In this document: piece by piece, positions 8,386 to 15,934 of the stretch
Layout of the letters: each line of letters opens with the position of its first letter
Numbering within the stretch: the stretch's first letter is position 1
Source: JALSHZ01 sp964614535
GTDB taxonomy: Bacteria; Pseudomonadota; Gammaproteobacteria; UWMA-0217
Assembly (NCBI GenBank): GCA_964614535.1
Contig: CAZTOZ010000039.1
Span: forward strand, 33,228 to 97,227
Direction: 5' to 3'
DNA: 64,000 nucleotides
The notes under the pieces: model-generated
Database searches by the model: none
Told to the model about the DNA's origin: nothing
The model's input: the letters and a program-made list of their open reading frames with translations, nothing else
Position numbers and translations under genes: made by a program

Positions 8386-9372
8386 CTACTGCGATACGGC
8401 GAGGCGCATCCAGTTCTGCAACAGATCGTCGAGATACAGATCGGTATTGAGCGGATGTTCGACGACCGCCGCCAACCTGACGACGCGATCACTCACCTCG
8501 AAGACCGCAGACGAGTCTAGCAACCCGGCCAGACGGCGCAACAGCGGAATGTGGTCGGAGTTCTCAAAACCAGCATCCGGCAGGCGATGAGACGCCCGTT
8601 GCAGGTCACGCAGCACACTTTGCACCCACTGGACCAGTCGCACCGGTTCGACCTCCCCGGCGATCTGGCGCAGTTCGATCACGGTCCGACGCGACTCCAG
8701 CGCCTCCAGCAGCGCGGTCACGGTATCATGATAGCTGGCCAGCAGCGCCGGATCGTTCATCCGGGCCGCCAGGCAGGGCGCACCACCAGCCAGATGCAGA
8801 AGATGATCGATCTGCTCGCAGCCCCGCGAAGCCAGCCAGTCACGCGCCACTTCGCGTGGCGGCTTACCGAACTTCACCAGCTGGCAACGGCTGCGAATCG
8901 TGGCCGGCAGGCGGCTGAGCGAATGGGCCACCAATACGATGACGGTATCGCCCGAGGGCTCCTCCAACGTTTTCAGCAGGCTGTTGGCGGCATTGACGTT
9001 CATGTGATCCGCGGGCGTCAGCAACGCCAGCTTGCGCCCGTGGGCGCTCTGCGTCAGCGCGATGAAGTCATTGAGTTCTCGAATCTGATCGACCAGGATG
9101 GCCGCCTTGCCCTCCGCCGGCACCACCTGCTGATAGTCGGGGTAGACTCCCTGCATGAACTGGCGGCAGGCGGGACAACGGCCGCAGGCGACACCATCTT
9201 CCCCTGGCGAACCACACACCAGTGACTGCATCAGGACCCGGGCAAAGTGGTCGAGCCCGAGGCCGGGCTGGCCATAGAGTAGCAGCGCGTGGGGCAGCAG
9301 ATTGCGGGCGCGCTGCTGCTGCAGGCGCTGCCACTGCAACCGCTGCCAGGGATAGGGCGTCAACTCAGCCAT
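8386..9372 (-). CDS. holB: DNA polymerase III delta' subunit
   Basis: 328 residues. AAA+ clamp-loader subunit that helps load the beta sliding clamp. The Walker A position is degenerate (YGQPGLGLDHFA, no Lys-Ser/Thr), as expected for delta', which does not hydrolyse ATP. A four-cysteine zinc module (CGSPGEDGVACGRCPAC) lies at about residues 50-66 and the SRC sensor block (TIRSRCQLV) at about 159. It overlaps tmk by 13 bp and is followed by the PilZ gene, the standard gammaproteobacterial order. Confidence 0.92.
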   Translation of the reverse strand: MAELTPYPWQRLQWQRLQQQRARNLLPHALLLYGQPGLGLDHFARVLMQSLVCGSPGEDGVACGRCPACRQFMQGVYPDYQQVVPAEGKAAILVDQIRELNDFIALTQSAHGRKLALLTPADHMNVNAANSLLKTLEEPSGDTVIVLVAHSLSRLPATIRSRCQLVKFGKPPREVARDWLASRGCEQIDHLLHLAGGAPCLAARMNDPALLASYHDTVTALLEALESRRTVIELRQIAGEVEPVRLVQWVQSVLRDLQRASHRLPDAGFENSDHIPLLRRLAGLLDSSAVFEVSDRVVRLAAVVEHPLNTDLYLDDLLQNWMRLAVSQ

Positions 9373-9986
9373 GGCTCGACGACCGCGATGATCTGCGCCG
9401 TCACTTCATCGACCGATCGCGCGGCATCGATGACGACGAAACGTTCGGGAAAACGGCGGGCACGCGCCAGGTACCCCTGTCGCACCCGCTCGAAGAAAGC
9501 CGTCTGCTCCTGCTCGAAACGATCGGTCGCGCCGCGCGAACGCACCCGCGCCATTCCCTGCGCCACCGGCAGATCGAACAGAATGGTCCGATCCGGGACG
9601 AACCCTTGCAGACTCCACCGCTCCAAGGCATCGATGCGCGCCGGATCGAGCCCCCGGCCGGCCCCCTGATAGACGTGGCTGGCGTCGGCGAAGCGGTCCG
9701 ACAACACCCACTGCCCCGCAGCCAGCGCCGGCTGGATCCGCTTGTGGAGATGCTCGACCCGTGCCGCGTACATCAACATCAGCTCGGTATCGGATGCCAT
9801 CGCCGGCAACGATTTGTCGAGCAACACCCGACGAATCGCCTCACCCACCTCGGTACCCCCCGGCTCGCGGGTGACGACGACATCGACGCCACGGGCGCGC
9901 AGAAAATCGGCCAGACGCTCGATCTGGGTCGTCTTGCCAGCCCCCTCGCCACCCTCGAACGAGATGAAGCGCCCTCGCGCCGCCAT
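9360..9986 (-). CDS. tmk: Thymidylate kinase
   Basis: 208 residues. Phosphorylates dTMP to dTDP. The P-loop FEGGEGAGKTTQ is at about residues 11-22, the DR(Y/F) motif as LSDRFADAS at about 95, and the nucleoside-binding TREPGGTEVGE at about 39-49. The lid region RSRGATDRFEQE follows. It starts exactly where mltG stops (one-base contact at 9986) and overlaps holB by 13 bp, so translation is probably coupled through the operon. Confidence 0.95.
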   Translation of the reverse strand: MAARGRFISFEGGEGAGKTTQIERLADFLRARGVDVVVTREPGGTEVGEAIRRVLLDKSLPAMASDTELMLMYAARVEHLHKRIQPALAAGQWVLSDRFADASHVYQGAGRGLDPARIDALERWSLQGFVPDRTILFDLPVAQGMARVRSRGATDRFEQEQTAFFERVRQGYLARARRFPERFVVIDAARSVDEVTAQIIAVVEPWLS

Positions 9987-11029
9987 CAGTCGTCACCCCG
10001 GTAACGGCTGGCGTTGCCACCGAGCAGATACTTGATCACCGCCTGTTTGTGTTCTTTGTAGGTGGCGGAAAAGTGGTGGCGCCCCCGCCCACGGGCAACG
10101 AAGAAGAGCGCGTCGGTCTCGGCCGGCTGCACCGCCGCCATGATGGCGGCCTCGCCCGGCATGGCGATCGGTGTCGGCGGCAGGCCCTTGCGGGTGTAGG
10201 TGTTGAAGGGGTTGTCGGTTCGCAGATCCTTCTTGCGGATATTGCCTTTGTAGCTGTCACCCATGCCATAGATGACGGTGGGATCGGTCTGCAGCTTCAT
10301 TCCCTTTTTCAATCGATTGATGAAGACGCCACCGATCTGAGGCCGCTCCTCGGCGGCACCGGTCTCTTTCTCGATGATGGAGGCGAGAATCAGCGCCTCA
10401 TAGGGGGTCTTGAGCGGCAGATCGGGCTGACGTTGTGCCCACGCCCGGGCGAGCGTCTCTTTCATCCGCTGCCACGCCTGCCTGAGAAACCCCTTGTCGG
10501 TCTGCCCCTTGGGAAAGTGGTAGGTATCGGGAAAGATCCAGCCCTCGGGCGACGCTTCACCGGTCATCTCGGTGAACACCTCGGCATAGCGGTCGGGCTC
10601 GATGACCCGCTTCATCAACCCGGCCTCGATGGCCTTCTGCAACTGGGCCACCACGTCAGTGAAGCGGCTACCCTCGACGATCGTCAGCTTGTGCTGCACC
10701 GGCACGCCATGGCGAAACTCCCGCAACAGATCGGCAATGGTCGAACCTTCCGCGAGAAAGTATTCGCCACGCTTGATGGCGGTACCGGGCTCGACCCAGC
10801 GCGCCCAGATCTCGAAGTACCACGGATTGGGCAGCAACCCCTGCCGCTTCAGGTCACGCGCCAGCGAGCGGAGGGTGGCCCCCTCCTTCACTTCGTAGAC
10901 GATGCCCTCCTCCGGAATGGCCAGCGGCTGTTGCATCTCACGCCAGACGAACCACCCCAGCGCGGCGCCCGAGGCGGTCACGATGACGATCAGCACCAAC
11001 GCCGTCCTGGCGAGCCCCTTAAGCATCAT
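9986..11029 (-). CDS. mltG: Endolytic murein transglycosylase MltG (YceG)
   Basis: 347 residues. One N-terminal membrane helix (about residues 8-28), a LysM-like region with EVKEGATLRSLARDL, then the YceG catalytic domain with ASIIEKETG (catalytic Glu) and GVFINRLKKGMKLQTDPTVIYG-type blocks. It cleaves nascent peptidoglycan strands and sets their length. Start MMLKGLARTA overlaps the end of pabC by 11 bp, the usual arrangement pabC-mltG-tmk. Confidence 0.95.
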   Translation of the reverse strand: MMLKGLARTALVLIVIVTASGAALGWFVWREMQQPLAIPEEGIVYEVKEGATLRSLARDLKRQGLLPNPWYFEIWARWVEPGTAIKRGEYFLAEGSTIADLLREFRHGVPVQHKLTIVEGSRFTDVVAQLQKAIEAGLMKRVIEPDRYAEVFTEMTGEASPEGWIFPDTYHFPKGQTDKGFLRQAWQRMKETLARAWAQRQPDLPLKTPYEALILASIIEKETGAAEERPQIGGVFINRLKKGMKLQTDPTVIYGMGDSYKGNIRKKDLRTDNPFNTYTRKGLPPTPIAMPGEAAIMAAVQPAETDALFFVARGRGRHHFSATYKEHKQAVIKYLLGGNASRYRGDD

Positions 11030-11852
11030 CGCGCGCCGCCAGCGCCCGCAGCGTCTCGGTGAGGGGGTGTGGCCGCCATCTCTGCCGTTGCAGACGGGTC
11101 ACCTGCCAGACGCCAATGACCGAGTTGGTGAGAAAGACGCCATCGGCTGTCAGCAGCTGTTCCGGTTTCAATGTCTGAACCAGCGTCTCGTGGCCGATGT
11201 CGTCACCATGACGCAGAAACCACTGCCGGATCACGCCGTCGACACCACAACGATCGACCGGCGGCGTGACCAGACGGTCGCCGATCAGCACGAACAGATT
11301 GCTCATCACCCCCTCGACGACATGCCCCTCATCGTCGAGCATGAGACCCTCGGCAAAGTCGCTCTCCCACTCCTGCCGCGCCAGCACCTGCTCCAGCCGG
11401 TTGAGGTGCTTGATGCCGGCGAGCCGTGGCTGGCTGGAGAGACGGGTATCGCAGAACCGGGCCGCAACGCCGTCGCGATACCACTGCGCCGGGTATCGCG
11501 GCAGCGGGTGGACAGAGAGAATGCGCGACGGCGGCAGCAGATTTCTCGGCGCATACCCCCGCCCGCCCCGGCCACGGGTAATGATGAGCTTGAGGATGAC
11601 CTCCTGAAAATCGCCGGAGGCGAGCAGACGGCGGGCCTCCGTCTTCAGCAGCTCGGGATCCGGCATGCGGATGCCCAGCGCTTCGCAACCCCGCCGCAGC
11701 CGCTCCAGATGGAGCGCCCAATGGCGGCACCGCCCGCCACTCACCCGCACCGTCTCGAACAGGCCGTCACCATACTGGAGACCACGATCGGCCAGCGCAA
11801 TGGCGGTTGCGGGCTGTCCGTTGACCAGAGCGGCGGCATAGAGCGGGTTCAC
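11019..11852 (-). CDS. pabC: Aminodeoxychorismate lyase
   Basis: 277 residues; fold-type IV PLP enzyme that releases pyruvate from 4-amino-4-deoxychorismate to give 4-aminobenzoate for folate. DRGLQYGDGLFETVRV at about residues 24-39 is the family signature, the PLP lysine lies in AGIKHLNRLEQVLAR at about 140, and DDEGHVVEGVMSNLFVL contains the conserved Glu. Gap to fabF is 34 bp and overlap with mltG is 11 bp, consistent with one transcript. Confidence 0.93.
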   Translation of the reverse strand: MNPLYAAALVNGQPATAIALADRGLQYGDGLFETVRVSGGRCRHWALHLERLRRGCEALGIRMPDPELLKTEARRLLASGDFQEVILKLIITRGRGGRGYAPRNLLPPSRILSVHPLPRYPAQWYRDGVAARFCDTRLSSQPRLAGIKHLNRLEQVLARQEWESDFAEGLMLDDEGHVVEGVMSNLFVLIGDRLVTPPVDRCGVDGVIRQWFLRHGDDIGHETLVQTLKPEQLLTADGVFLTNSVIGVWQVTRLQRQRWRPHPLTETLRALAARDDA

Positions 11853-11886
11853 GGTAATCGCCTGCTAGCCATGGGGACCGGCGGTG

Positions 11887-13119
11887 TCAGATCTTCCTGA
11901 ACAACAACGTGCCGTTGGTTCCACCGAAGCCGAACGAGTTCGACATGACGGCCTCCAGCTTCGCCTCCCGCGCTTCATTGGGCACATAGTCCAGATCACA
12001 GTCCGGATCGGGCGTCTCCAGATTGATCGTCGGCGGGACGATCTGGTCGCGCAGCGCGAGGATCGAAAAAATCGCCTCGATACCGCCGGCGGCGCCCAGC
12101 AGATGACCGGTCATCGACTTGGTGGAGCTGACCATCAGATCGTCCGCCGCGGCACCGAAGGTGTCGCGAATCGCCCGGGTCTCGGCCACGTCGCCCACCG
12201 GCGTCGAGGTACCGTGGGCGTTGATATACTGGACGTCTTCGACGCCGAGCCCCGCATCACGCAACGCCGCGTTCATGCAACGCGCGGCGCCACCACCACC
12301 GGGCTGCGTCATGTGATAGGCATCGCCACTCATGCCGAAACCGGCCAGCTCGCAGTAGATGCGCGCCCCACGAGCCCTGGCTGCCTCATACTCTTCGAGC
12401 ACCAGGATGCCGGCGCCATCACCAAGCACGAAGCCGTCGCGATCCTTGTCCCACGGGCGGCTGGCCCGTTCCGGCGCGTCGTTGCGGGTGGAGAGAGCGC
12501 GCGCGGCGGCAAACCCGGCCAGGCCCAGCGGTGTCGAGGCCATCTCGGCTCCACCGGCGATCATGACGTCGGCATCGCCATAGGCGATCATCCGCGCTGC
12601 TTCGCCAATATTGTGGGTGCCGGTGGTGCAGGCGGTGACGATGGCGATGTTCGGCCCCTTGGCACCGGTCATGATCGACAGATTACCGGCGATCATGTTG
12701 GAGATGGAGGCCGGCACGAAGAAGGGGGAGATCTTGCGCGGCCCGCCCTGGAGCATCGCCGCGTGATTCTTCTCGATCAGGCCGATGCCCCCGATGCCGG
12801 AGCCGATCGCGACACCGACACGCTCGGCGTTGTCGTCGTCGATCTCCAGGCCGGCATCGCGGATCGCATCCATGCCGGCGCCGATGCCATAGTGGATGAA
12901 GACATCCATCTTCTTCTGATCCTTCGGCTTGATGTAGTCACCGGCATCGAAGTCGGTCACCAGTCCGGCGAACTGCACCGGAAACTCGGAAACGTCGTAG
13001 TCGGTGATCGTCCTGATCCCGCTCTTGCCTTCACGGATGTTCCGCCAGGCGGTCTCCAGCGTGGAGCCCACCGGCGAGACGATCCCCATGCCTGTCACAA
13101 CTACGCGTCTTTTGCTCAC
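11887..13119 (-). CDS. fabF: Beta-ketoacyl-ACP synthase II
   Basis: 410 residues, near the usual length of 412. Condenses acyl-ACP with malonyl-ACP in fatty acid elongation. The catalytic Cys is in TACTTGTHN (about residue 164) and the two His are in NAHGTSTPVGD and MTGHLLGAAGG; FGFGGTNGTL at the C-terminus is the glycine-rich loop. Start MSKRRVVVTGMGIVSPVG matches family N-termini. It lies 264 bp after acpP, a gap that holds a strong inverted repeat and may allow separate control of the abundant ACP message. Confidence 0.96.
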   Translation of the reverse strand: MSKRRVVVTGMGIVSPVGSTLETAWRNIREGKSGIRTITDYDVSEFPVQFAGLVTDFDAGDYIKPKDQKKMDVFIHYGIGAGMDAIRDAGLEIDDDNAERVGVAIGSGIGGIGLIEKNHAAMLQGGPRKISPFFVPASISNMIAGNLSIMTGAKGPNIAIVTACTTGTHNIGEAARMIAYGDADVMIAGGAEMASTPLGLAGFAAARALSTRNDAPERASRPWDKDRDGFVLGDGAGILVLEEYEAARARGARIYCELAGFGMSGDAYHMTQPGGGGAARCMNAALRDAGLGVEDVQYINAHGTSTPVGDVAETRAIRDTFGAAADDLMVSSTKSMTGHLLGAAGGIEAIFSILALRDQIVPPTINLETPDPDCDLDYVPNEAREAKLEAVMSNSFGFGGTNGTLLFRKI

Positions 13120-13312
13120 AATTCAGACCTGTATTGGTTCGATGGAAACGGTTGTCAGCCTGCCTGGCTGCTGAAAAACGATCTACAGGGGCGAATAGCT
13201 CGGGGGGCAGGAAGTATTCGCACCAGGAATCCGGCGAATGGCTTCGACCGCGCGGCCGCTGCGGCCATCAGGCGGATCGATCGGGCGCAAGGCCCGGTTT
13301 CTGGTAAACAGG

Positions 13313-13342
13313 AACCGTGGCGGAAGGCCTTCCACCACGGTT
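13313..13342 (-). repeat. 30-nt near-perfect inverted repeat between acpP and fabF
   Basis: AACCGTGGCGGAAGG is followed directly by CCTTCCACCACGGTT. The arms pair over 14 of 15 positions (one C-A mismatch at 13321/13334). It lies in the 264-bp acpP-fabF intergenic region, 42 bp past the acpP stop. There is no clean T-run after it on the minus strand, so it is not a textbook intrinsic terminator. It may be a partial terminator, an RNA-stabilising hairpin at the acpP 3' end, or a protein site. Confidence 0.6.
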
Positions 13343-13383
13343 CGCGGGGAGGGCCACCCGACGGCGGCCCGATCAACAGGCAA

Positions 13384-13626
13384 TCAACCGTTCTGGTGGG
13401 CCAGAATATAGTCCACGGCCTGCTGCACGGTGGTGATCTTCTCGGCTTCCTCGTCGGGAATCTCGGTCTCGAACTCCTCTTCGAGGGCCATGACCAATTC
13501 GACGGTGTCCAGAGAATCCGCGCCAAGGTCGTCGACGAATGAGGCCGAGAGGGTTGCATCCTCCTCCTTGACGCCCAACTGCTCGACGACGATCTTTCTT
13601 ACGCGTTCTTCAACATCATTGCTCAT
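13384..13626 (-). CDS. acpP: Acyl carrier protein
   Basis: 80 residues from the ATG at 13626, which has AGGA seven bases upstream; an in-frame ATG at 13647 would add only seven residues and is not needed. The acidic four-helix protein has the phosphopantetheine serine in GADSLDTVE at about residue 37. It carries growing acyl chains for FabD, FabG and FabF, all encoded beside it. The gap to fabG is 164 bp upstream and to fabF 264 bp downstream, so it probably has its own expression level. Confidence 0.97.
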   Translation of the reverse strand: MSNDVEERVRKIVVEQLGVKEEDATLSASFVDDLGADSLDTVELVMALEEEFETEIPDEEAEKITTVQQAVDYILAHQNG

Positions 13627-13790
13627 AATCAGTTCCTGTTTATCCAAGAATGGTTGTGGTGCATGGCAGTGCCCTGAGCTAAATGCACGGGGGCGTGGTG
13701 CTTCCGGTGCACTTAATTCATGGCACTGCGTGGAGAAAACATCGGGCTATTGTAGTGAAAACTCCCAATACCCGCCACTTGCGGGCCGGC

Positions 13791-14534
13791 TCATGCCATG
13801 TACATGCCGCCATTGACATGCAACGTCTCGCCGGTGATGTAGGCTGCGTCGGGCGATGCCAGAAACGCCACCGCCTTGGCGATCTCGTCGGCCTGCCCGA
13901 GACGCCCCAGGGCGATCTCCCGCTGCAGCGCCTCGCGCTGCTCCTCCGGCAATGCACGGGTCATGTCGGTATCGATGAAGCCGGGCGCCACCACGTTCAC
14001 GGTGATGCCGCGGGAACCCACTTCGCGCGCCAGCGACTTGGAGAAGCCGACGATGCCCGCCTTGGCGGCCGCGTAGTTGCTCTGCCCCGGATTGCCGGTG
14101 GCGCCCACCACCGATGCGATACTGACGATGCGGCCCTTGCGCTGCTTCATCATGCCGCGCAGACAGGCCTTGGAGAGCCGGAACACCGAGCTGAGATTGG
14201 TGTCGATCACCGCCGCCCAGTCTTCCTCCTTGAGCCGCATCAACAGATTGTCGCGGGTGATCCCGGCATTGTTGACGAGCACGCTCACCGGACCATATTC
14301 GCCAGCGGTGAAATCGATCACCGCGGCCACGCTGTCGGGATCGGTCACATCGAGCAGATGGCCACTGCCATCGATCCCCGCTTCGTGAAGATAGTCACCG
14401 ATGGCCCGGGCACCCGCTTCGGTGGTCGCCGTGCCGACGACCGTCGCGCCCCGCCCACCCAGCTCCAAGGCAATGGCCTTGCCGATCCCCCGACTCGCTC
14501 CGGTCACCAGCGCGATCTCACCCTTCAATGTCAT
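13791..14534 (-). CDS. fabG: 3-oxoacyl-ACP reductase
   Basis: 247 residues, short-chain dehydrogenase. The cofactor loop TGASRGIGKAIA is at about residues 11-22, NNAGITRDNLLMRLK is a FabG signature, and the catalytic set is the Ser in SIASVVGATG with Tyr-x3-Lys in NYAAAKAG. It reduces 3-oxoacyl-ACP with NADPH. Its ATG overlaps the fabD stop by four bases (ATGA), indicating coupled translation. Confidence 0.96.
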   Translation of the reverse strand: MTLKGEIALVTGASRGIGKAIALELGGRGATVVGTATTEAGARAIGDYLHEAGIDGSGHLLDVTDPDSVAAVIDFTAGEYGPVSVLVNNAGITRDNLLMRLKEEDWAAVIDTNLSSVFRLSKACLRGMMKQRKGRIVSIASVVGATGNPGQSNYAAAKAGIVGFSKSLAREVGSRGITVNVVAPGFIDTDMTRALPEEQREALQREIALGRLGQADEIAKAVAFLASPDAAYITGETLHVNGGMYMA

Positions 14535-15478
14535 GCCTCGTCTCCGTCACAAATGGTCAACGCCTTCTCCAGACTGGCCTCGTCGAAGACCCCCTGGCAG
14601 GAAAGCGACCTGTCGATCCGCCGAGTCAGCCCCGTCAACACCTTGCCCGGGCCGAACTCGATCAGCTGCACGATGCCACGATCGCGGAATGCCTCCACCG
14701 TCTCCACCCAACGCACCGGCCGATAGAGCTGAGCCAACAGCGCCTGGCGGATCGCAGCGACGTCGTCATGGCTGCTCACATCGACATTGTGCAACACCGG
14801 AATCCGCGGCGGCCGCAACGCGGTGGACTCGAGATGCATCGCCAACCCATCGGCCGCCGGCCTCATCAGCTCGCAGTGGGAGGGCACGCTGACGGCCAGC
14901 GGGATGGCCCGCTTGGCACCCGCATCCTTGGCCAGCCCGATGGCCCGGTCGATGGCCGCCGCCTCACCGGCAATGACCACCTGCCCCGGAGAGTTGAAAT
15001 TGACCGCCGAAACCACCTGCCCCTGTGCCGCCTGCTCACAGACCTGAATCACCGTGGAGTCGTCGAGACCGAGGATCGCGGCCATCGCCCCTTCCCCTTC
15101 GGGCACGGCCGCCTGCATCTGCGCCGCCCGCTCGGCCACCAATACCACCGCATCCCCCAGATCCATCGCGCCGCCACAGACGAGGGCGGTGTATTCACCC
15201 AGGCTGTGCCCGGCCATCACCTCGGGCTGGCAGCCACCGGCCTGCCGCCAGACCCGCCAGATCGCGACGCCGGCCGCCAGCATCAGCGGCTGGGTGTTGA
15301 CGGTGGCATTGAGCTGATCCTCCGGGCCGTTCTGCGCCAGCGCCCAGAGATCCCTGGACAGGACCTCGGAAGCCTCCTGGAATGTCCGTTCGACCTCCGG
15401 ATAATTGCTCGCCAGCTCGGCCAACATACCGAGGGACTGCGACCCCTGACCGGGAAAGACTGCTGCAAATCTGGGCAT
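14531..15478 (-). CDS. fabD: Malonyl-CoA:ACP transacylase
   Basis: 315 residues. Starts MPRFAAVFPGQGSQSLGM, the GQGSQ oxyanion motif. The nucleophile serine is in AGHSLGEYTALV at about residue 92 and the active-site His in VPSHCELM at about 201. Transfers malonyl from CoA to ACP. It is the first gene of the operon here: upstream is infA on the other strand, so plsX, rpmF and fabH, which often precede fabD, are absent from this locus. Confidence 0.96.
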   Translation of the reverse strand: MPRFAAVFPGQGSQSLGMLAELASNYPEVERTFQEASEVLSRDLWALAQNGPEDQLNATVNTQPLMLAAGVAIWRVWRQAGGCQPEVMAGHSLGEYTALVCGGAMDLGDAVVLVAERAAQMQAAVPEGEGAMAAILGLDDSTVIQVCEQAAQGQVVSAVNFNSPGQVVIAGEAAAIDRAIGLAKDAGAKRAIPLAVSVPSHCELMRPAADGLAMHLESTALRPPRIPVLHNVDVSSHDDVAAIRQALLAQLYRPVRWVETVEAFRDRGIVQLIEFGPGKVLTGLTRRIDRSLSCQGVFDEASLEKALTICDGDEA

Positions 15479-15605
15479 GGAATTTTGTGATGCGGCTCAA
15501 AATGCGGCGTAGTTTAGGACGTGCCCGCATGAGGATGCAAACCGTTCTCCCCGCGCCAACCCCGGCAACCGCCCCGAAAATCGGGCCTGCAGGGCCAATA
15601 AATAC

Positions 15606-15633
15606 TTGTCTTATGCGGCCGCATGGTGATAAT
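15606..15633 (+). promoter_or_regulatory. Candidate sigma-70 promoter of infA with central palindrome
   Basis: TTGTCT (15606-15611), a 16-bp spacer and GATAAT (15628-15633), ending 33 bp before the infA start. The spacer contains the perfect 12-bp palindrome ATGCGGCCGCAT at 15613-15624, placed where a repressor could block RNA polymerase. The hexamers match consensus only moderately. Confidence 0.45.
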
Positions 15634-15666
15634 TGCGGACTCTGACCATCAGCAACAGCAGTATTT

Positions 15667-15885
15667 ATGGCTAAACAAGACGTCATCGAGATGCAGGGCG
15701 TCGTCAAGGAAACCCTGCCGAACACGATGTTTCGCGTCGAACTGGAGAACGGTCATGTGGTGACCGCCCATATCTCCGGCCGCATGCGCAAGCACTACAT
15801 CCGCATTCTGACCGGCGACACGGTCACCGTCGAACTGACCCCCTATGACCTGACCAAGGGTCGCATCACCTACCGCAACAAGTGA
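15667..15885 (+). CDS. infA: Translation initiation factor IF-1
   Basis: 72 residues, standard length. A single S1-like OB-fold: QGVVKETLPNTMFRVELENGH, then HISGRMRKHYIRI and GDTVTVELTPYDL with a GRITYR end. Binds the ribosomal A site during initiation. Stands alone on the plus strand, divergent from fabD and convergent with clpA (50 bp between stops). A GC-rich imperfect hairpin sits just after the stop at about 15888-15917, but no T-run follows it. Confidence 0.97.
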   Translation: MAKQDVIEMQGVVKETLPNTMFRVELENGHVVTAHISGRMRKHYIRILTGDTVTVELTPYDLTKGRITYRNK

Positions 15886-15934
15886 TCCCCGACCTCTCCG
15901 AGACCGGCCGGGGAAGGTTGACGACGAGAACCGG

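Noticed and set aside
11884..13542. 552-codon plus-strand frame antisense to fabF
   Set aside because: It lies opposite a fully convincing fabF and the composition is that of a GC-rich antisense frame (His/Arg/Asp-rich), with no motif.
13155..13559. 134-codon minus frame across the acpP-fabF gap
   Set aside because: It overlaps acpP out of frame, has no ribosome site and an Arg/Pro/Ser-rich composition; the hairpin lies within it.
15888..15917. Terminator between infA and clpA
   Set aside because: A CCCCG...CGGGG stem with a mismatch is possible but no T-run follows on either strand.
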